A stretch of 59,099 nt of DNA. Source: JBAXAM01 sp037142515. Its GTDB lineage: Bacteria > Pseudomonadota > Gammaproteobacteria > UBA9339. Shown here one piece after another: positions 8,679-16,732 of this stretch. The stretch is taken from the NCBI GenBank assembly GCA_037142515.1, contig JBAXAM010000005.1:1-59099 (forward strand), read 5' to 3'. The translations under genes were made by a program, and so were the position numbers. The number at the start of each line of letters is the position of its first letter. The stretch's first letter is position 1. The notes beneath the pieces are model-generated. The model saw nothing but the letters and a program-made list of their open reading frames with translations. It had not been told where the DNA came from and did not search any database.

Positions 8679-9154
8679 TTTAGATTTATTATAGATGGCT
8701 CGAATTCAGTTAATACTTTGCGATAAATGTCGCGTTTAAAATAGATGACTTGTTTTATTGGATACCAATAGTCTACCCAGTGCCACTTATTAAATTCTGG
8801 TTTTTTGCTGGCAGTAAGGCAAATTTTACTGTCGGAACTAGTTAATAGTAATAGAAACCATTTTTGTTTTTGACCAATGCATAATGGAGTTTGAACATGA
8901 CGTTGCATTTGGGTTGGTAATTTATAGCGAAACCAGCGTTTGGTTACGGTTAAAATTTTCACGTCTTTTTTAGTTAAGCCAACTTCTTCGTTTAGTTCGC
9001 GATACATGGTCTCTTCTAGGGTTTCGTATGGGTGTACACCACCTTGAGGAAACTGCCAACCATGAGATTTGGTACGTTTTCCCCAGAACAACTGGCCTTT
9101 TTTGTTTGCCAGGACAACGCCGACATTTAAGCGATAACCGTCTTTATCAATCAT
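8675..9154 (-). CDS. rppH: RNA pyrophosphohydrolase (Nudix)
   Basis: Removes pyrophosphate from 5'-triphosphorylated mRNA and so triggers 5'-dependent decay. I place the start at the ATG at 9154 (MIDKDGYRLNVGVVL) because this aligns with the E. coli start. An in-frame GTG 36 bp upstream would add a non-conserved extension. The product is 159 residues, the standard length. The Nudix box lies at residues 38-60 (GG...E...RELNEEVGL). WGKRTKSHGWQFPQGG is typical of RppH rather than other Nudix enzymes. It lies 47 bp after icmF. Confidence 0.95.
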   Translation of the reverse strand: MIDKDGYRLNVGVVLANKKGQLFWGKRTKSHGWQFPQGGVHPYETLEETMYRELNEEVGLTKKDVKILTVTKRWFRYKLPTQMQRHVQTPLCIGQKQKWFLLLLTSSDSKICLTASKKPEFNKWHWVDYWYPIKQVIYFKRDIYRKVLTEFEPSIINLK

Positions 9155-9201
9155 AATTAACAATCCCACACACAGGTGGCATTTTTTCACAAAAGCGTGG
9201 G

Positions 9202-12200
9202 TTAGTAAAGCTGATCCGGACAGCGGAAGTTATTGATAATTTCTGGGATAAATGGATTTATTGGTTCATCGGTAGATAGTTCGTATTTGGCAGCGTTACC
9301 ATTAAGATCGAAAGTTAGTGTGAATGATTTTGTATTGCTGGATGATACGAGATTAGATTTATCAATCATTCTAAACCATGCCCATGGTCCGAATTGCGAA
9401 GAGTTGAAATAATTTCCTTGATGGTTAGTAAAATCGATTGTAACTAGCCCGGGATTAGGTCCAGGCCAGACTAAGTTATAGGTGTGTTTGTTTTCATTCG
9501 TAAATATAACTTTTTGTCCTTCAATATGTAGCGTAAAGCCTTGAGTGTTTGGCGCTATGTCCATAGGCGCTAAAGCAAAAGATATCTTTGGGTTTGGTGT
9601 TTTATTGGCATAGAACATTTTTTGGATTAAAGCTGCACGGAGAAAGACCTCTAAAGAGTCTTGGGAGAAATTAATTTTTTGGCCGTCAATGTTTTTCCAG
9701 GTCCAGTTGGTCTTATCGATAGCAACAAATGGTTTGATATACTGATTAAAGAAGATATCAATTAAACCATGCGGCCCGAAAAAAGCATTAAAGTCATTCA
9801 AACTTACGTCTTCTTTGCTATCTTTAAATAGTGGATATTTATTTAGCAGCATTTTTTGGTACTGAGGTGTAATTGTGCTGTGCCAGGTTTTGTCGATATG
9901 GTTGCTCGCCGCCTCAAGCAAAACGGATAGGCTATTTTTTATTATGGTTTGTAACCAGACCTGCAAAGTGAGCGATTGGTAGTTGGTAAAGTTTTGCAGG
10001 TTGGTAAGCAAATCTGGATGTTCATTTTGTAAGTGATTAGTTACCACATCAAAAGCTGCTTGGTTAGAGTTCGAGCTTTGTGTGATGGCGCTAAAGCCGT
10101 TAGCTAGGTTATCTAGTTCGTGCTGCAAATCAGCTGGGTCAATTGTATTATAGACCTCTAGTTTTGCTTTGACAGCATTGGTAAATGATGTCGGTGCATT
10201 TTTGATAGTCGTATTAATCTTGATTTGCTGTAACAATTTAATAAGTGACGATTTATTGCTAGCAAGGGTTCTTAAATCTCTAGTTGCTGCGCGCAAATTT
10301 TTAGGATCTATTTTTATTTCGGGATTAAGGGCTGCTGTTTCCCATGCAGATACATAGTTTTCAATATACAAATCTCTCACGTTTTTAATTATAGTGCCGT
10401 CAGTATTAGCCTTTAGTTGCGATCGTAAATAATCACCTAAAACCCAATCTTGCTCAGGTAGATTATTTATAAGCTCAGGAATTTCCTTTTGATAGATTTT
10501 GTTGAAATATTCACTGGTATATATTTTAGAAATGGGTTTGACTGAGCCTATATTTAAGGTTTGATTGCTATAAATATTTTCCAAGATTAAATACGCTAAT
10601 GGAGCTGGAGATAAGTCATTTAAATGTTTACGAGCCATGACAATTATTTGTTGGTTCAGCTCAGCTTTAAATGGATGTTTTAGAGCTGCTTCTAATTGTT
10701 GCTTGAGTTTGACTTGCTCGGTACTGTTATCTCTATAAGTGTCCGCCCAATAACTACTAAACCAGTTTTTGACATAAGACACATCTAGTTTCTTAGGGTC
10801 ACCAAGCATTAAATAAGCTTGTAGGGTGCTGTAAAGTTTTTGTGGAGTAGATTTTGATTCTGCTCCAATAATAATAGTGCTTATACTGTTTTCTAGTTGT
10901 GCCACTAGGGTTTGTAGCAATAAAATTTGATATGTATGTTTGAGTGAGTGCGAAAGTGACTTTGCTTCATTTATTCCTAGCTTTAACCACCATGACTGTG
11001 AGTTTTGATCAAATTTATTTAGATTCAAGTGTAGGCTATCAAGGCTAGTGATTGTTGCTTGGTTTTGAAGCAGGTATTGCATCTCATTAATTGCCCCAAT
11101 GTTTTTATAGTAACTCTTATAGCCGATAAAACAGCTTGTTCCAATGATTATCCCAGTTATTAGTAATGCATAAACACAATTGTTAGGCAGGCGCCATTGT
11201 TTAGTTTGTTTGGTGGTGGTAATTACTTTTTTAAAAATGTCTTCGATGAAATAGCGATAGTTATTGCTGGACTCTAATTTGTAAGTTTGTTTTTCTCTAA
11301 AGTTAAATGCGTGAAGTACAGCGTTTTTTAGGATATCAACGGGCGCACCGCTTTGAACGCTACTGGTAAAATAAATTCCCGATAATAATATTTGCTGACC
11401 GCTTGGTATCTTGCTAAGGACTTCAAGAATTATTTGGTTTAGGTGGCCCAGCTGTGATGGAAAAGCCTTAATTAGCAGGCGTTCATCTCGATGCGTAGAT
11501 TTTTGAAGGCGTTCAATAACGCGCTCGTTTACATGTTTCAGCAGTTCGTTGAACTTGATTTCAAACACCGATGCCGGGTCAATTTTTTCCTGGTTATTAG
11601 TAAAAGCAATACCAAATGGTTGTGCGCGTTCTTCGGTAGTAAGTAGCGAAAAGAATTCGGTAAAACCTGCGATGCGGTCACACTTGGTGAATATAATATG
11701 CAGCGGTAGGTTTTTAATAAAAGTAGTTAACTCGTAAATACGTTCGCGTATGCAAAACAGGGTCTTTTTGAGGAGAGTTACATCTTGAGCAATGGCTGGC
11801 AGGTCAAGAATAATCAGGGCGCCAGAGATTGCATGTTTGCCAAAATATTTTTGGAGTAATTTAATAAAACCTTGCCAGATTAAGTCATTGCGCGGTTTGG
11901 TAATTTCGGGTTTAGTGTAGGTTCCTGCGGTATCAATATATAGAGCATCTGGTGAAAACCAAAAAGAGCAATATTTTGTTGGTGTGACGTGGCTTAGGCC
12001 CTGTTGGTGAAAGTTTTTTAAGTCCAAACCTGCTTGAGAAAGAAGAGTAGTTTTACCAAAACGGGAGGGTCCTAAAAGCAAATATAGTGGAATTTTCTTT
12101 TTACCAGCAAAGTGGCTATTGCGGCTTTTCCGTAAAAAATTATAAGCAGCAGCAATATCGTCTTCAAGAATTTTCAGCTCTTGCTTTGCTTGTTGAGATT

Positions 12201-12234
12201 CCTTATTTTGCAGAGTTTTTATGCGCCACTTCAT
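9202..12234 (-). CDS. icmF: IcmF, Dot/Icm (type IVB) secretion inner-membrane protein
   Basis: A 1010-residue member of the IcmF/TssM family. Residues 55-62 form a Walker A-type loop (GPSRFGKT), followed by a GTPase-like IDTAGTY motif near residue 98. One clear membrane segment lies near residues 352-375 (YALLITGIIIGTSCFIGY), followed by a large periplasmic-type region. T6SS TssM proteins usually carry extra N-terminal membrane helices; none is visible here. It begins 2 bp after icmH, the same pairing as in Legionella, where IcmF and IcmH/DotU stabilise the Dot/Icm core. No other secretion gene is present, so the rest of the machine must be elsewhere. Confidence 0.88.
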   Translation of the reverse strand: MKWRIKTLQNKESQQAKQELKILEDDIAAAYNFLRKSRNSHFAGKKKIPLYLLLGPSRFGKTTLLSQAGLDLKNFHQQGLSHVTPTKYCSFWFSPDALYIDTAGTYTKPEITKPRNDLIWQGFIKLLQKYFGKHAISGALIILDLPAIAQDVTLLKKTLFCIRERIYELTTFIKNLPLHIIFTKCDRIAGFTEFFSLLTTEERAQPFGIAFTNNQEKIDPASVFEIKFNELLKHVNERVIERLQKSTHRDERLLIKAFPSQLGHLNQIILEVLSKIPSGQQILLSGIYFTSSVQSGAPVDILKNAVLHAFNFREKQTYKLESSNNYRYFIEDIFKKVITTTKQTKQWRLPNNCVYALLITGIIIGTSCFIGYKSYYKNIGAINEMQYLLQNQATITSLDSLHLNLNKFDQNSQSWWLKLGINEAKSLSHSLKHTYQILLLQTLVAQLENSISTIIIGAESKSTPQKLYSTLQAYLMLGDPKKLDVSYVKNWFSSYWADTYRDNSTEQVKLKQQLEAALKHPFKAELNQQIIVMARKHLNDLSPAPLAYLILENIYSNQTLNIGSVKPISKIYTSEYFNKIYQKEIPELINNLPEQDWVLGDYLRSQLKANTDGTIIKNVRDLYIENYVSAWETAALNPEIKIDPKNLRAATRDLRTLASNKSSLIKLLQQIKINTTIKNAPTSFTNAVKAKLEVYNTIDPADLQHELDNLANGFSAITQSSNSNQAAFDVVTNHLQNEHPDLLTNLQNFTNYQSLTLQVWLQTIIKNSLSVLLEAASNHIDKTWHSTITPQYQKMLLNKYPLFKDSKEDVSLNDFNAFFGPHGLIDIFFNQYIKPFVAIDKTNWTWKNIDGQKINFSQDSLEVFLRAALIQKMFYANKTPNPKISFALAPMDIAPNTQGFTLHIEGQKVIFTNENKHTYNLVWPGPNPGLVTIDFTNHQGNYFNSSQFGPWAWFRMIDKSNLVSSSNTKSFTLTFDLNGNAAKYELSTDEPINPFIPEIINNFRCPDQLY

Positions 12235-12236
12235 GT

Positions 12237-13058
12237 TTAATTTATACCGTTATTTTTGCTAATAATACTATGCTCGATCAGCGGGTAAAGAGGTTGGCTG
12301 ATACTGCGTAGCTTTAAGTGAATACTAAAATAAATTACACTGCCTATAATCAAAGCGAAGACCGTTGCAAAACTGAACAATTTTGCCATACTAATTTGTT
12401 CTTGTTGTGGTTGGCTTTGAATTTTTGGATCGAAAACAAATAAGTTGCGTTGACTTATGCGGCGGTATTGGCAGATAGTTTGATAGAGTTTGTTAGTAAC
12501 AGATGCTAATTCGCTTTTACCATATGCTGTGTTTCGATGTTTACCAGCAAAGCCAAAGTTAAGACACAAATACAACAATTCAATCAAGTGCAAGTTGTGA
12601 GCAATATTTTCTAGAGCGCGATCGATAATAGTAAAAAAATATTCGCCACCATAATTTTCATTGTGAAAAATGGTTAAGAGATTGTTGTTGAGCCAGCCGT
12701 TATCTTTGCCCCACTCAGAGGTTAGTGCAATTGTTTCGTCTAATAGGCAACAGAGAGCATAGCGCGCTGCTGTAATTATATTTTCTGGGTAATTTGTAAA
12801 TCTGGCGCGATGCTCAAAGGCGCGAATTTCGTGGGCTAAGTCTTCTAAAAATTTATTGCGATCAGATGGATATTCGATAGTTTTTAAGCTTGCTACTAAA
12901 GTTAAAATTGGATCGCAGGCGACAATTAATGGATTAATGCTGGCGCTCGTAGTGTAAATGCGCGATCGATAAAGGCCGCTAGAAATTGGCAGTGTTATTG
13001 TCTCGCCGGTTTCCATGGTGTTTTGTGTTTGTGAAAATAAATTTATATCTCGATCCAT
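12237..13058 (-). CDS. icmH: IcmH/DotU, Dot/Icm secretion protein
   Basis: A 273-residue DotU/TssL-family protein. The cytoplasmic helical domain contains ARYALCCLLDETI (near residue 110) and the LCLNFGFAGKHR motif typical of the family. A single membrane segment lies near the C-terminus (about residues 225-246, KLFSFATVFALIIGSVIYF) with a short periplasmic tail. It lacks the OmpA-like extension seen in some T6SS versions. It follows fis by 26 bp and precedes icmF by 2 bp. DotU and IcmF act together at the inner membrane; that this is Dot/Icm rather than T6SS is inferred from the absence of any other tss gene. Confidence 0.87.
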   Translation of the reverse strand: MDRDINLFSQTQNTMETGETITLPISSGLYRSRIYTTSASINPLIVACDPILTLVASLKTIEYPSDRNKFLEDLAHEIRAFEHRARFTNYPENIITAARYALCCLLDETIALTSEWGKDNGWLNNNLLTIFHNENYGGEYFFTIIDRALENIAHNLHLIELLYLCLNFGFAGKHRNTAYGKSELASVTNKLYQTICQYRRISQRNLFVFDPKIQSQPQQEQISMAKLFSFATVFALIIGSVIYFSIHLKLRSISQPLYPLIEHSIISKNNGIN

Positions 13059-13084
13059 GATTTATTTTTATATTCCGTTATAAT

Positions 13085-13336
13085 TTAATTTTCCATTTTA
13101 TACTGTTTTAATTTTTTTCGTAAGGTACCTCTGCTTATACCGAGAATAGCTGCAGCATTGCTTTGATTGTTTTTCGTATGTTTCATTACTGACCTAAAAA
13201 GAGGGCTTTCAATTTCTTCAAGCACCAAGGCATAAAGATTGGTGGTTTTGTGGCCATCTAGGCGTTCAAAATAGTCTTCGAGTGCTTCGCGTACGCATTT
13301 GCTTAGTGGTGGTATTTGTCGTGTTACTTGTGTCAT
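13085..13336 (-). CDS. fis: Fis, nucleoid-associated DNA-binding protein
   Basis: An 83-residue product, slightly shorter than E. coli Fis (98). The C-terminal helix-turn-helix (NNQSNAAAILGISRGTLRKKLKQY, residues about 57-80) is nearly identical to the family. The N-terminal part retains LYALVLEEIESPLFRSVMKHT, the dimer core, but the flexible beta-hairpin arm is shortened. In most gammaproteobacteria fis follows dusB; here dusB is absent and fis heads the icmH-icmF operon. It is divergent from rplU with its own promoter, so Fis could influence both directions. Confidence 0.93.
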   Translation of the reverse strand: MTQVTRQIPPLSKCVREALEDYFERLDGHKTTNLYALVLEEIESPLFRSVMKHTKNNQSNAAAILGISRGTLRKKLKQYKMEN

Positions 13337-13371
13337 AGGGATTTACACTAGGGTAAAAACATCTGGGTCGG

Positions 13372-13399
13372 ATTATAACACTGGTTAAAAATTGCTCAA
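13372..13399 (-). promoter_or_regulatory. Predicted promoter of fis-icmH-icmF operon
   Basis: On the minus strand TTGAGC (13394-13399), a 16-nt spacer and TATAAT (13372-13377) lie 36 bp upstream of the fis ATG. The -10 box is a perfect consensus. This is the only clear promoter before the run fis to rpiA, whose later genes overlap or are closely spaced. Confidence 0.65.
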
Positions 13400-13496
13400 G
13401 GGCATTGGAAAATAAAAGAATGGTGTTAGGCTTTTTTGGAGTGCTTTAAGTATAAATAATTAAAATTCAATATGTTACATAAATAGCAGAGATTTC

Positions 13497-13525
13497 TTGC
13501 ATCAGACCAAGATTTTTCGTAGAAT
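13497..13525 (+). promoter_or_regulatory. Predicted rplU-rpmA promoter
   Basis: TTGCAT (13497-13502), a 17-nt spacer and TAGAAT (13520-13525). The predicted start is near 13532, giving a leader of about 35 nt before the rplU ATG at 13567, with GAGG 9 nt before that ATG. It is back to back with the fis promoter about 100 bp away. Confidence 0.65.
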
Positions 13526-13566
13526 GCGCAACCTATTGGTTATAGAGATAAATGAGGCGTCTTAAA

Positions 13567-13878
13567 ATGTATGCAATTATTGCAACTGGTGGTAAGCAGT
13601 ACAAAGTTACGGCGGGCGAAGCTCTGCAAATAGAAAAGCTAAAAGCTGAAGTTGGCACAGAGGTAGAGTTCGATAAAGTGTTAATGCTGGTTGATGGTGA
13701 GAAAATTGAAATTGGTGCGCCATATTTGGAAGGCGTTAAAGTTGTTGGAGAAGTGGCAGAACAGGGGCGTGGTGAGAAAATTCATATTATTAAATTTCGT
13801 CGCAGAAAACACTACATGAGACACCAAGGGCATAGGCAAAGCTTTACAGAAGTGAAGGTGAAGGCGATTAACAACTAA
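13567..13878 (+). CDS. rplU: 50S ribosomal protein L21
   Basis: A 103-residue L21. The start is placed at ATG 13567 (MYAIIATGGKQYKV), which is the family start and has GAGG 9 nt upstream; an ATG 15 nt earlier would add a non-conserved MRRLK. The C-terminal FRRRKHYMRHQGHRQ segment is the rRNA-binding signature. rpmA follows 8 bp later. The usual next gene, obgE, is not present. Confidence 0.98.
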   Translation: MYAIIATGGKQYKVTAGEALQIEKLKAEVGTEVEFDKVLMLVDGEKIEIGAPYLEGVKVVGEVAEQGRGEKIHIIKFRRRKHYMRHQGHRQSFTEVKVKAINN

Positions 13879-13886
13879 GGTGATAT

Positions 13887-14147
13887 ATGGCACATAAAAA
13901 AGCTGGTGGTAGTACAAGAAATGGTCGCGACTCTAACTCAAAGCGCTTAGGTGTTAAGCTTTTTGGTGGTCAAGCTGTTCGTGCTGGCAATATCTTAGTT
14001 CGTCAACGTGGCACCCAATTTCATCCTGGTCGCAACGTAGGTATGGGTAAAGACCATACTTTGTTTGCTCTTACAGATGGTTGTCTCAAGTTCACACCAA
14101 AAGGATTTAAGGACCGCATTTTTATTAGTGTTGAGTCCCCTACTTAA
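13887..14147 (+). CDS. rpmA: 50S ribosomal protein L27
   Basis: An 86-residue L27 with the N-terminal MAHKKAGGSTRNGRDSNSKR, which reaches toward the peptidyl transferase centre. The gammaproteobacterial form has no cleavable N-terminal extension, and none is seen here. It is co-transcribed with rplU. The manC gene begins 27 bp later with no terminator hairpin between, so ribosomal transcription probably enters the polysaccharide locus. Confidence 0.98.
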   Translation: MAHKKAGGSTRNGRDSNSKRLGVKLFGGQAVRAGNILVRQRGTQFHPGRNVGMGKDHTLFALTDGCLKFTPKGFKDRIFISVESPT

Positions 14148-14174
14148 TTTTTCAATTTTTTCGGTGGCCGTATT

Positions 14175-15200
14175 ATGGCAATCGTTCCAGTTATTTTAGC
14201 AGGTGGTTTTGGCACTAGGTTGTGGCCATTATCGCGCAAGCAAAATCCAAAACAGTTTTCGTACTTATTTGGCGAGCAAACTTTGTTTCAGCAAACCTTA
14301 AACCGAATAAGCGATTTGCAAGGGACTGCTGACCAAGTTGTAATATGCAATAGCAGCCATTATGGTTTGGTTATTGACCAGTTACGATCAATTGGAGTTA
14401 GTAAAGCACAAGTAATTCTTGAACCTATCGGTAAAAATACAGCACCTGCAGTTGCAATTGCAGCGTTTAAGCTGCTTGCTCAAGGTTCTGACCCATTGCT
14501 ATTAGTTCTGCCATCAGATCATGCTATTGCTAGCGTATCCAAATTTCATGAATCTGTTGCGATTGCTAAAAAATATGCAGAGCAAAATTTTCTTGTTTGT
14601 TTTGGAGTTATACCAAGCCGCCCTGAAACTGGTTATGGCTATATTGAGTTTGGTGAGCTATTAAATAATGGTGATGCTTACAAAATTTCAAAATTTACTG
14701 AAAAGCCAAATATTGAATTAGCAAATCAGTATGTTGCTTCTGACAAGTATTATTGGAATAGTGGCATGTTTATGTTTCGCGCAAGCGTATATTTGCAGGA
14801 ACTAAAGAGAAATGCGCTTGATATTTATCAGGTTTGTGAAGATATTGATGCGTTTGAAATAGATAGCGAAAAATTCAGTACTTGCCGCAGTGACTCAATT
14901 GACTATGCGGTTATGGAGAAAACAAAAAATGCAGTTGCAGTGCCGCTTGATATTGGTTGGAGTGATCTTGGATCATGGCAAGCTCTATGGGAGTTTTGCG
15001 AAAAAGACGATAATGGCAATGTTGTCATTGGTAATGTTGATACTAAAAATATGAGAAATTCTTATGTCCATGCGACCAAGCGTAAAGTGGTTGCATTAGG
15101 CGTAGCAGACTGTATTATTGTTGAAACTTCTGATGCTGTTTTAGTTGTGTCGAAGGATTATTGTCAAGATGTTAAGTTAGTTATGGATTCTTTAAAATAG
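14175..15200 (+). CDS. manC: Mannose-1-phosphate guanylyltransferase
   Basis: Makes GDP-mannose from mannose 1-phosphate and GTP. The signature GGFGTRLWPLSRKQNPKQF (residues 10-28) and FTEKP/YYWNSGMFMF are diagnostic. At 341 residues it contains only the nucleotidyltransferase domain and the left-handed helix tail; the phosphomannose isomerase domain of the bifunctional ManC/AlgA type is absent. The product feeds Gmd downstream. No phosphomannomutase or mannose-6-phosphate isomerase gene is in the window. Confidence 0.93.
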   Translation: MAIVPVILAGGFGTRLWPLSRKQNPKQFSYLFGEQTLFQQTLNRISDLQGTADQVVICNSSHYGLVIDQLRSIGVSKAQVILEPIGKNTAPAVAIAAFKLLAQGSDPLLLVLPSDHAIASVSKFHESVAIAKKYAEQNFLVCFGVIPSRPETGYGYIEFGELLNNGDAYKISKFTEKPNIELANQYVASDKYYWNSGMFMFRASVYLQELKRNALDIYQVCEDIDAFEIDSEKFSTCRSDSIDYAVMEKTKNAVAVPLDIGWSDLGSWQALWEFCEKDDNGNVVIGNVDTKNMRNSYVHATKRKVVALGVADCIIVETSDAVLVVSKDYCQDVKLVMDSLK

Positions 15201-15209
15201 GTATTTAAA

Positions 15210-16067
15210 ATGAATAAGCAAGTTGATGTTTATTTGCCAAACGATGTTATTAGGCTGGCTGATATTTGGAAAAAATTGGTACAGTATAAAAAAGTATTTT
15301 GGTCTGTTTTTTTTGCGGCGTTTATTACTGGTGGGGCTAAGATTTTATTGGTTCCGGTTCCCTTGCAATATACTTTTAGCCAAGTAATTGAGATTGGTAA
15401 GTCTCCTGATGAAAAAGGGCAAAATACTATAAACATGAGTTTAGATGATGCGATAAAAAAGATAAAAAAAGTGTTTTATCCCGCAGCAGTGCGTGCGTAT
15501 AATTTACATGCAATAGAAAAAACAGTAGTAAATGAAAAAATGTTAACGGCTGAAAATGTAGGAAATGGTACATTGTTGCTATCAATGGATGGGTCGTTAA
15601 AAGACTTTGATAGATGCAAGTTTATTTTACAGAAAATAGTCGATGGTTTTTCTAGTGAGACTAGGGAATATATTGATTACCGCCGAAAAACTCTTAGCAA
15701 TACCAAGTTAAATTTAGAACATCGTTTGACTGAAATGAATAATTTTTATAAGGCTATGACCGTGAAGTATTTTGATGGCGTATCCAAAAATAGAGATATG
15801 GTTTCCGTGGAGAGTAAAATAATAACCATGTATCTTAACGATCAAAACTCCCTTATGATACAGTTGAGCAATGATATCAATATACTACAGGCGCAAATTA
15901 TAGGTACTTATAATACTAGAGCGGCTTCTGATTTGATTGTTTCTGAGCGACCAGGTCAGCCTAAGTTTATATTATTGGTTTTATTGAGTATTGGAGCGTT
16001 CTTTTTTGCATTTGCAGCGGTTTACGTATTTGAGTTCATGATTCTTTTAAAAAACAAGTTATCTTGA
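15210..16067 (+). CDS. Wzz-like polysaccharide chain-length determinant
   Basis: A 285-residue protein with a membrane segment near residues 30-52 (VFWSVFFAAFITGGAKILLV) and another near the C-terminus (FILLVLLSIGAFFFAFAAVYVF). Between them lies a charged, helix-rich periplasmic region, the layout of polysaccharide co-polymerases. It lacks a clear proline-rich motif before TM2, retaining only SERPGQPKF. It is somewhat shorter than typical Wzz (about 320-350). The position between manC and rfaH, with a Wzy-like gene later, supports a role in setting O-antigen or capsule length. Confidence 0.72.
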   Translation: MNKQVDVYLPNDVIRLADIWKKLVQYKKVFWSVFFAAFITGGAKILLVPVPLQYTFSQVIEIGKSPDEKGQNTINMSLDDAIKKIKKVFYPAAVRAYNLHAIEKTVVNEKMLTAENVGNGTLLLSMDGSLKDFDRCKFILQKIVDGFSSETREYIDYRRKTLSNTKLNLEHRLTEMNNFYKAMTVKYFDGVSKNRDMVSVESKIITMYLNDQNSLMIQLSNDINILQAQIIGTYNTRAASDLIVSERPGQPKFILLVLLSIGAFFFAFAAVYVFEFMILLKNKLS

Positions 16068-16068
16068 A

Positions 16069-16566
16069 ATGAACTGGTGTCTCATATACACAAAGCCACA
16101 ACAAGAGAAGTATGCTTTGTTGAATCTTGAGCGGCAAGGATATAAGTGTTACTTGCCGATGGTTTCGATTGAAAAAATTTCACGTGGTTTATTGACTATT
16201 GTTGACGAACCGTTGTTTCCACGTTATCTGTTTGCTGGTTTTGATAATGCCGCTTCTAATAAAAGCTGGAGTCCGATTCGTTCGACCAAGGGAGTAAGAG
16301 GCCTTGTTGTTTTTGGAACAAAACCAGCTATAGTTAGCGAGGATCTTATAAATGCGATACGTATTCGAGAAGGCGTTATTAATGAACCAAAGCAATTTTT
16401 TACACCTGGCGAACTTGTTACCATAACTGACGGTGTTTTTGCTGGAGTCGAAGCTATTTATCAAATGAAAGATGGAGAAAGCAGGATTAAGGTGCTAATT
16501 GAATTAATTGGTAAAAAGACACAGATAAGTGTTTCTCCGTCTGGTGTGCATAAGATTAAGCTTTAG
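16069..16566 (+). CDS. rfaH: RfaH-type transcription antiterminator (NusG paralogue)
   Basis: A 165-residue NusG-family protein. The NGN domain begins WCLIYTKPQQEKYALLNL and includes LFPRYLFAGFD; the C-terminal KOW-like part is PGELVTITDGVFAGVEAIY. Length and the N-terminal YTKP..E..A..NL pattern match RfaH (162 residues in E. coli) rather than NusG (about 181). RfaH binds RNA polymerase paused at an ops element and suppresses termination through long cell-envelope operons. An ops-like GGCGGTAGCTT lies 41 bp after this gene, at the head of the sugar operon. Its start follows the Wzz stop by 1 bp. Confidence 0.9.
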   Translation: MNWCLIYTKPQQEKYALLNLERQGYKCYLPMVSIEKISRGLLTIVDEPLFPRYLFAGFDNAASNKSWSPIRSTKGVRGLVVFGTKPAIVSEDLINAIRIREGVINEPKQFFTPGELVTITDGVFAGVEAIYQMKDGESRIKVLIELIGKKTQISVSPSGVHKIKL

Positions 16567-16606
16567 CTTATGTTTGAGTTTATGTTAGCCCGTAAATATA
16601 TGGGAT

Positions 16607-16617
16607 GGCGGTAGCTT
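16607..16617 (+). promoter_or_regulatory. ops element (RfaH recruitment site)
   Basis: GGCGGTAGCTT matches the E. coli ops core GGCGGTAGCGT at 10 of 11 positions, including the full GGCGGTAG and the T at position 11. It is on the coding strand, in the leader between rfaH and the long polysaccharide operon, where ops sites are expected. I saw no second good match in the window. Confidence 0.8.
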
Positions 16618-16732
16618 AGGCAAAATAAATTGAAAAACAAGTCTAATTATAACTGACTAGTCATAATTTATTGAGCATAATGTGTGTTAAGCTGAGAATT
16701 TATGCCTATGATTTTTTTTGAAAGTGGCCAAA

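Noticed and set aside
9202..13058. Type VI secretion from IcmF/DotU homologues
   Set aside because: No other tss gene (TssB, TssC, Hcp, VgrG, ClpV) is nearby, TssM-type N-terminal helices are not visible, and the pair stands alone as in Dot/Icm bacteria.
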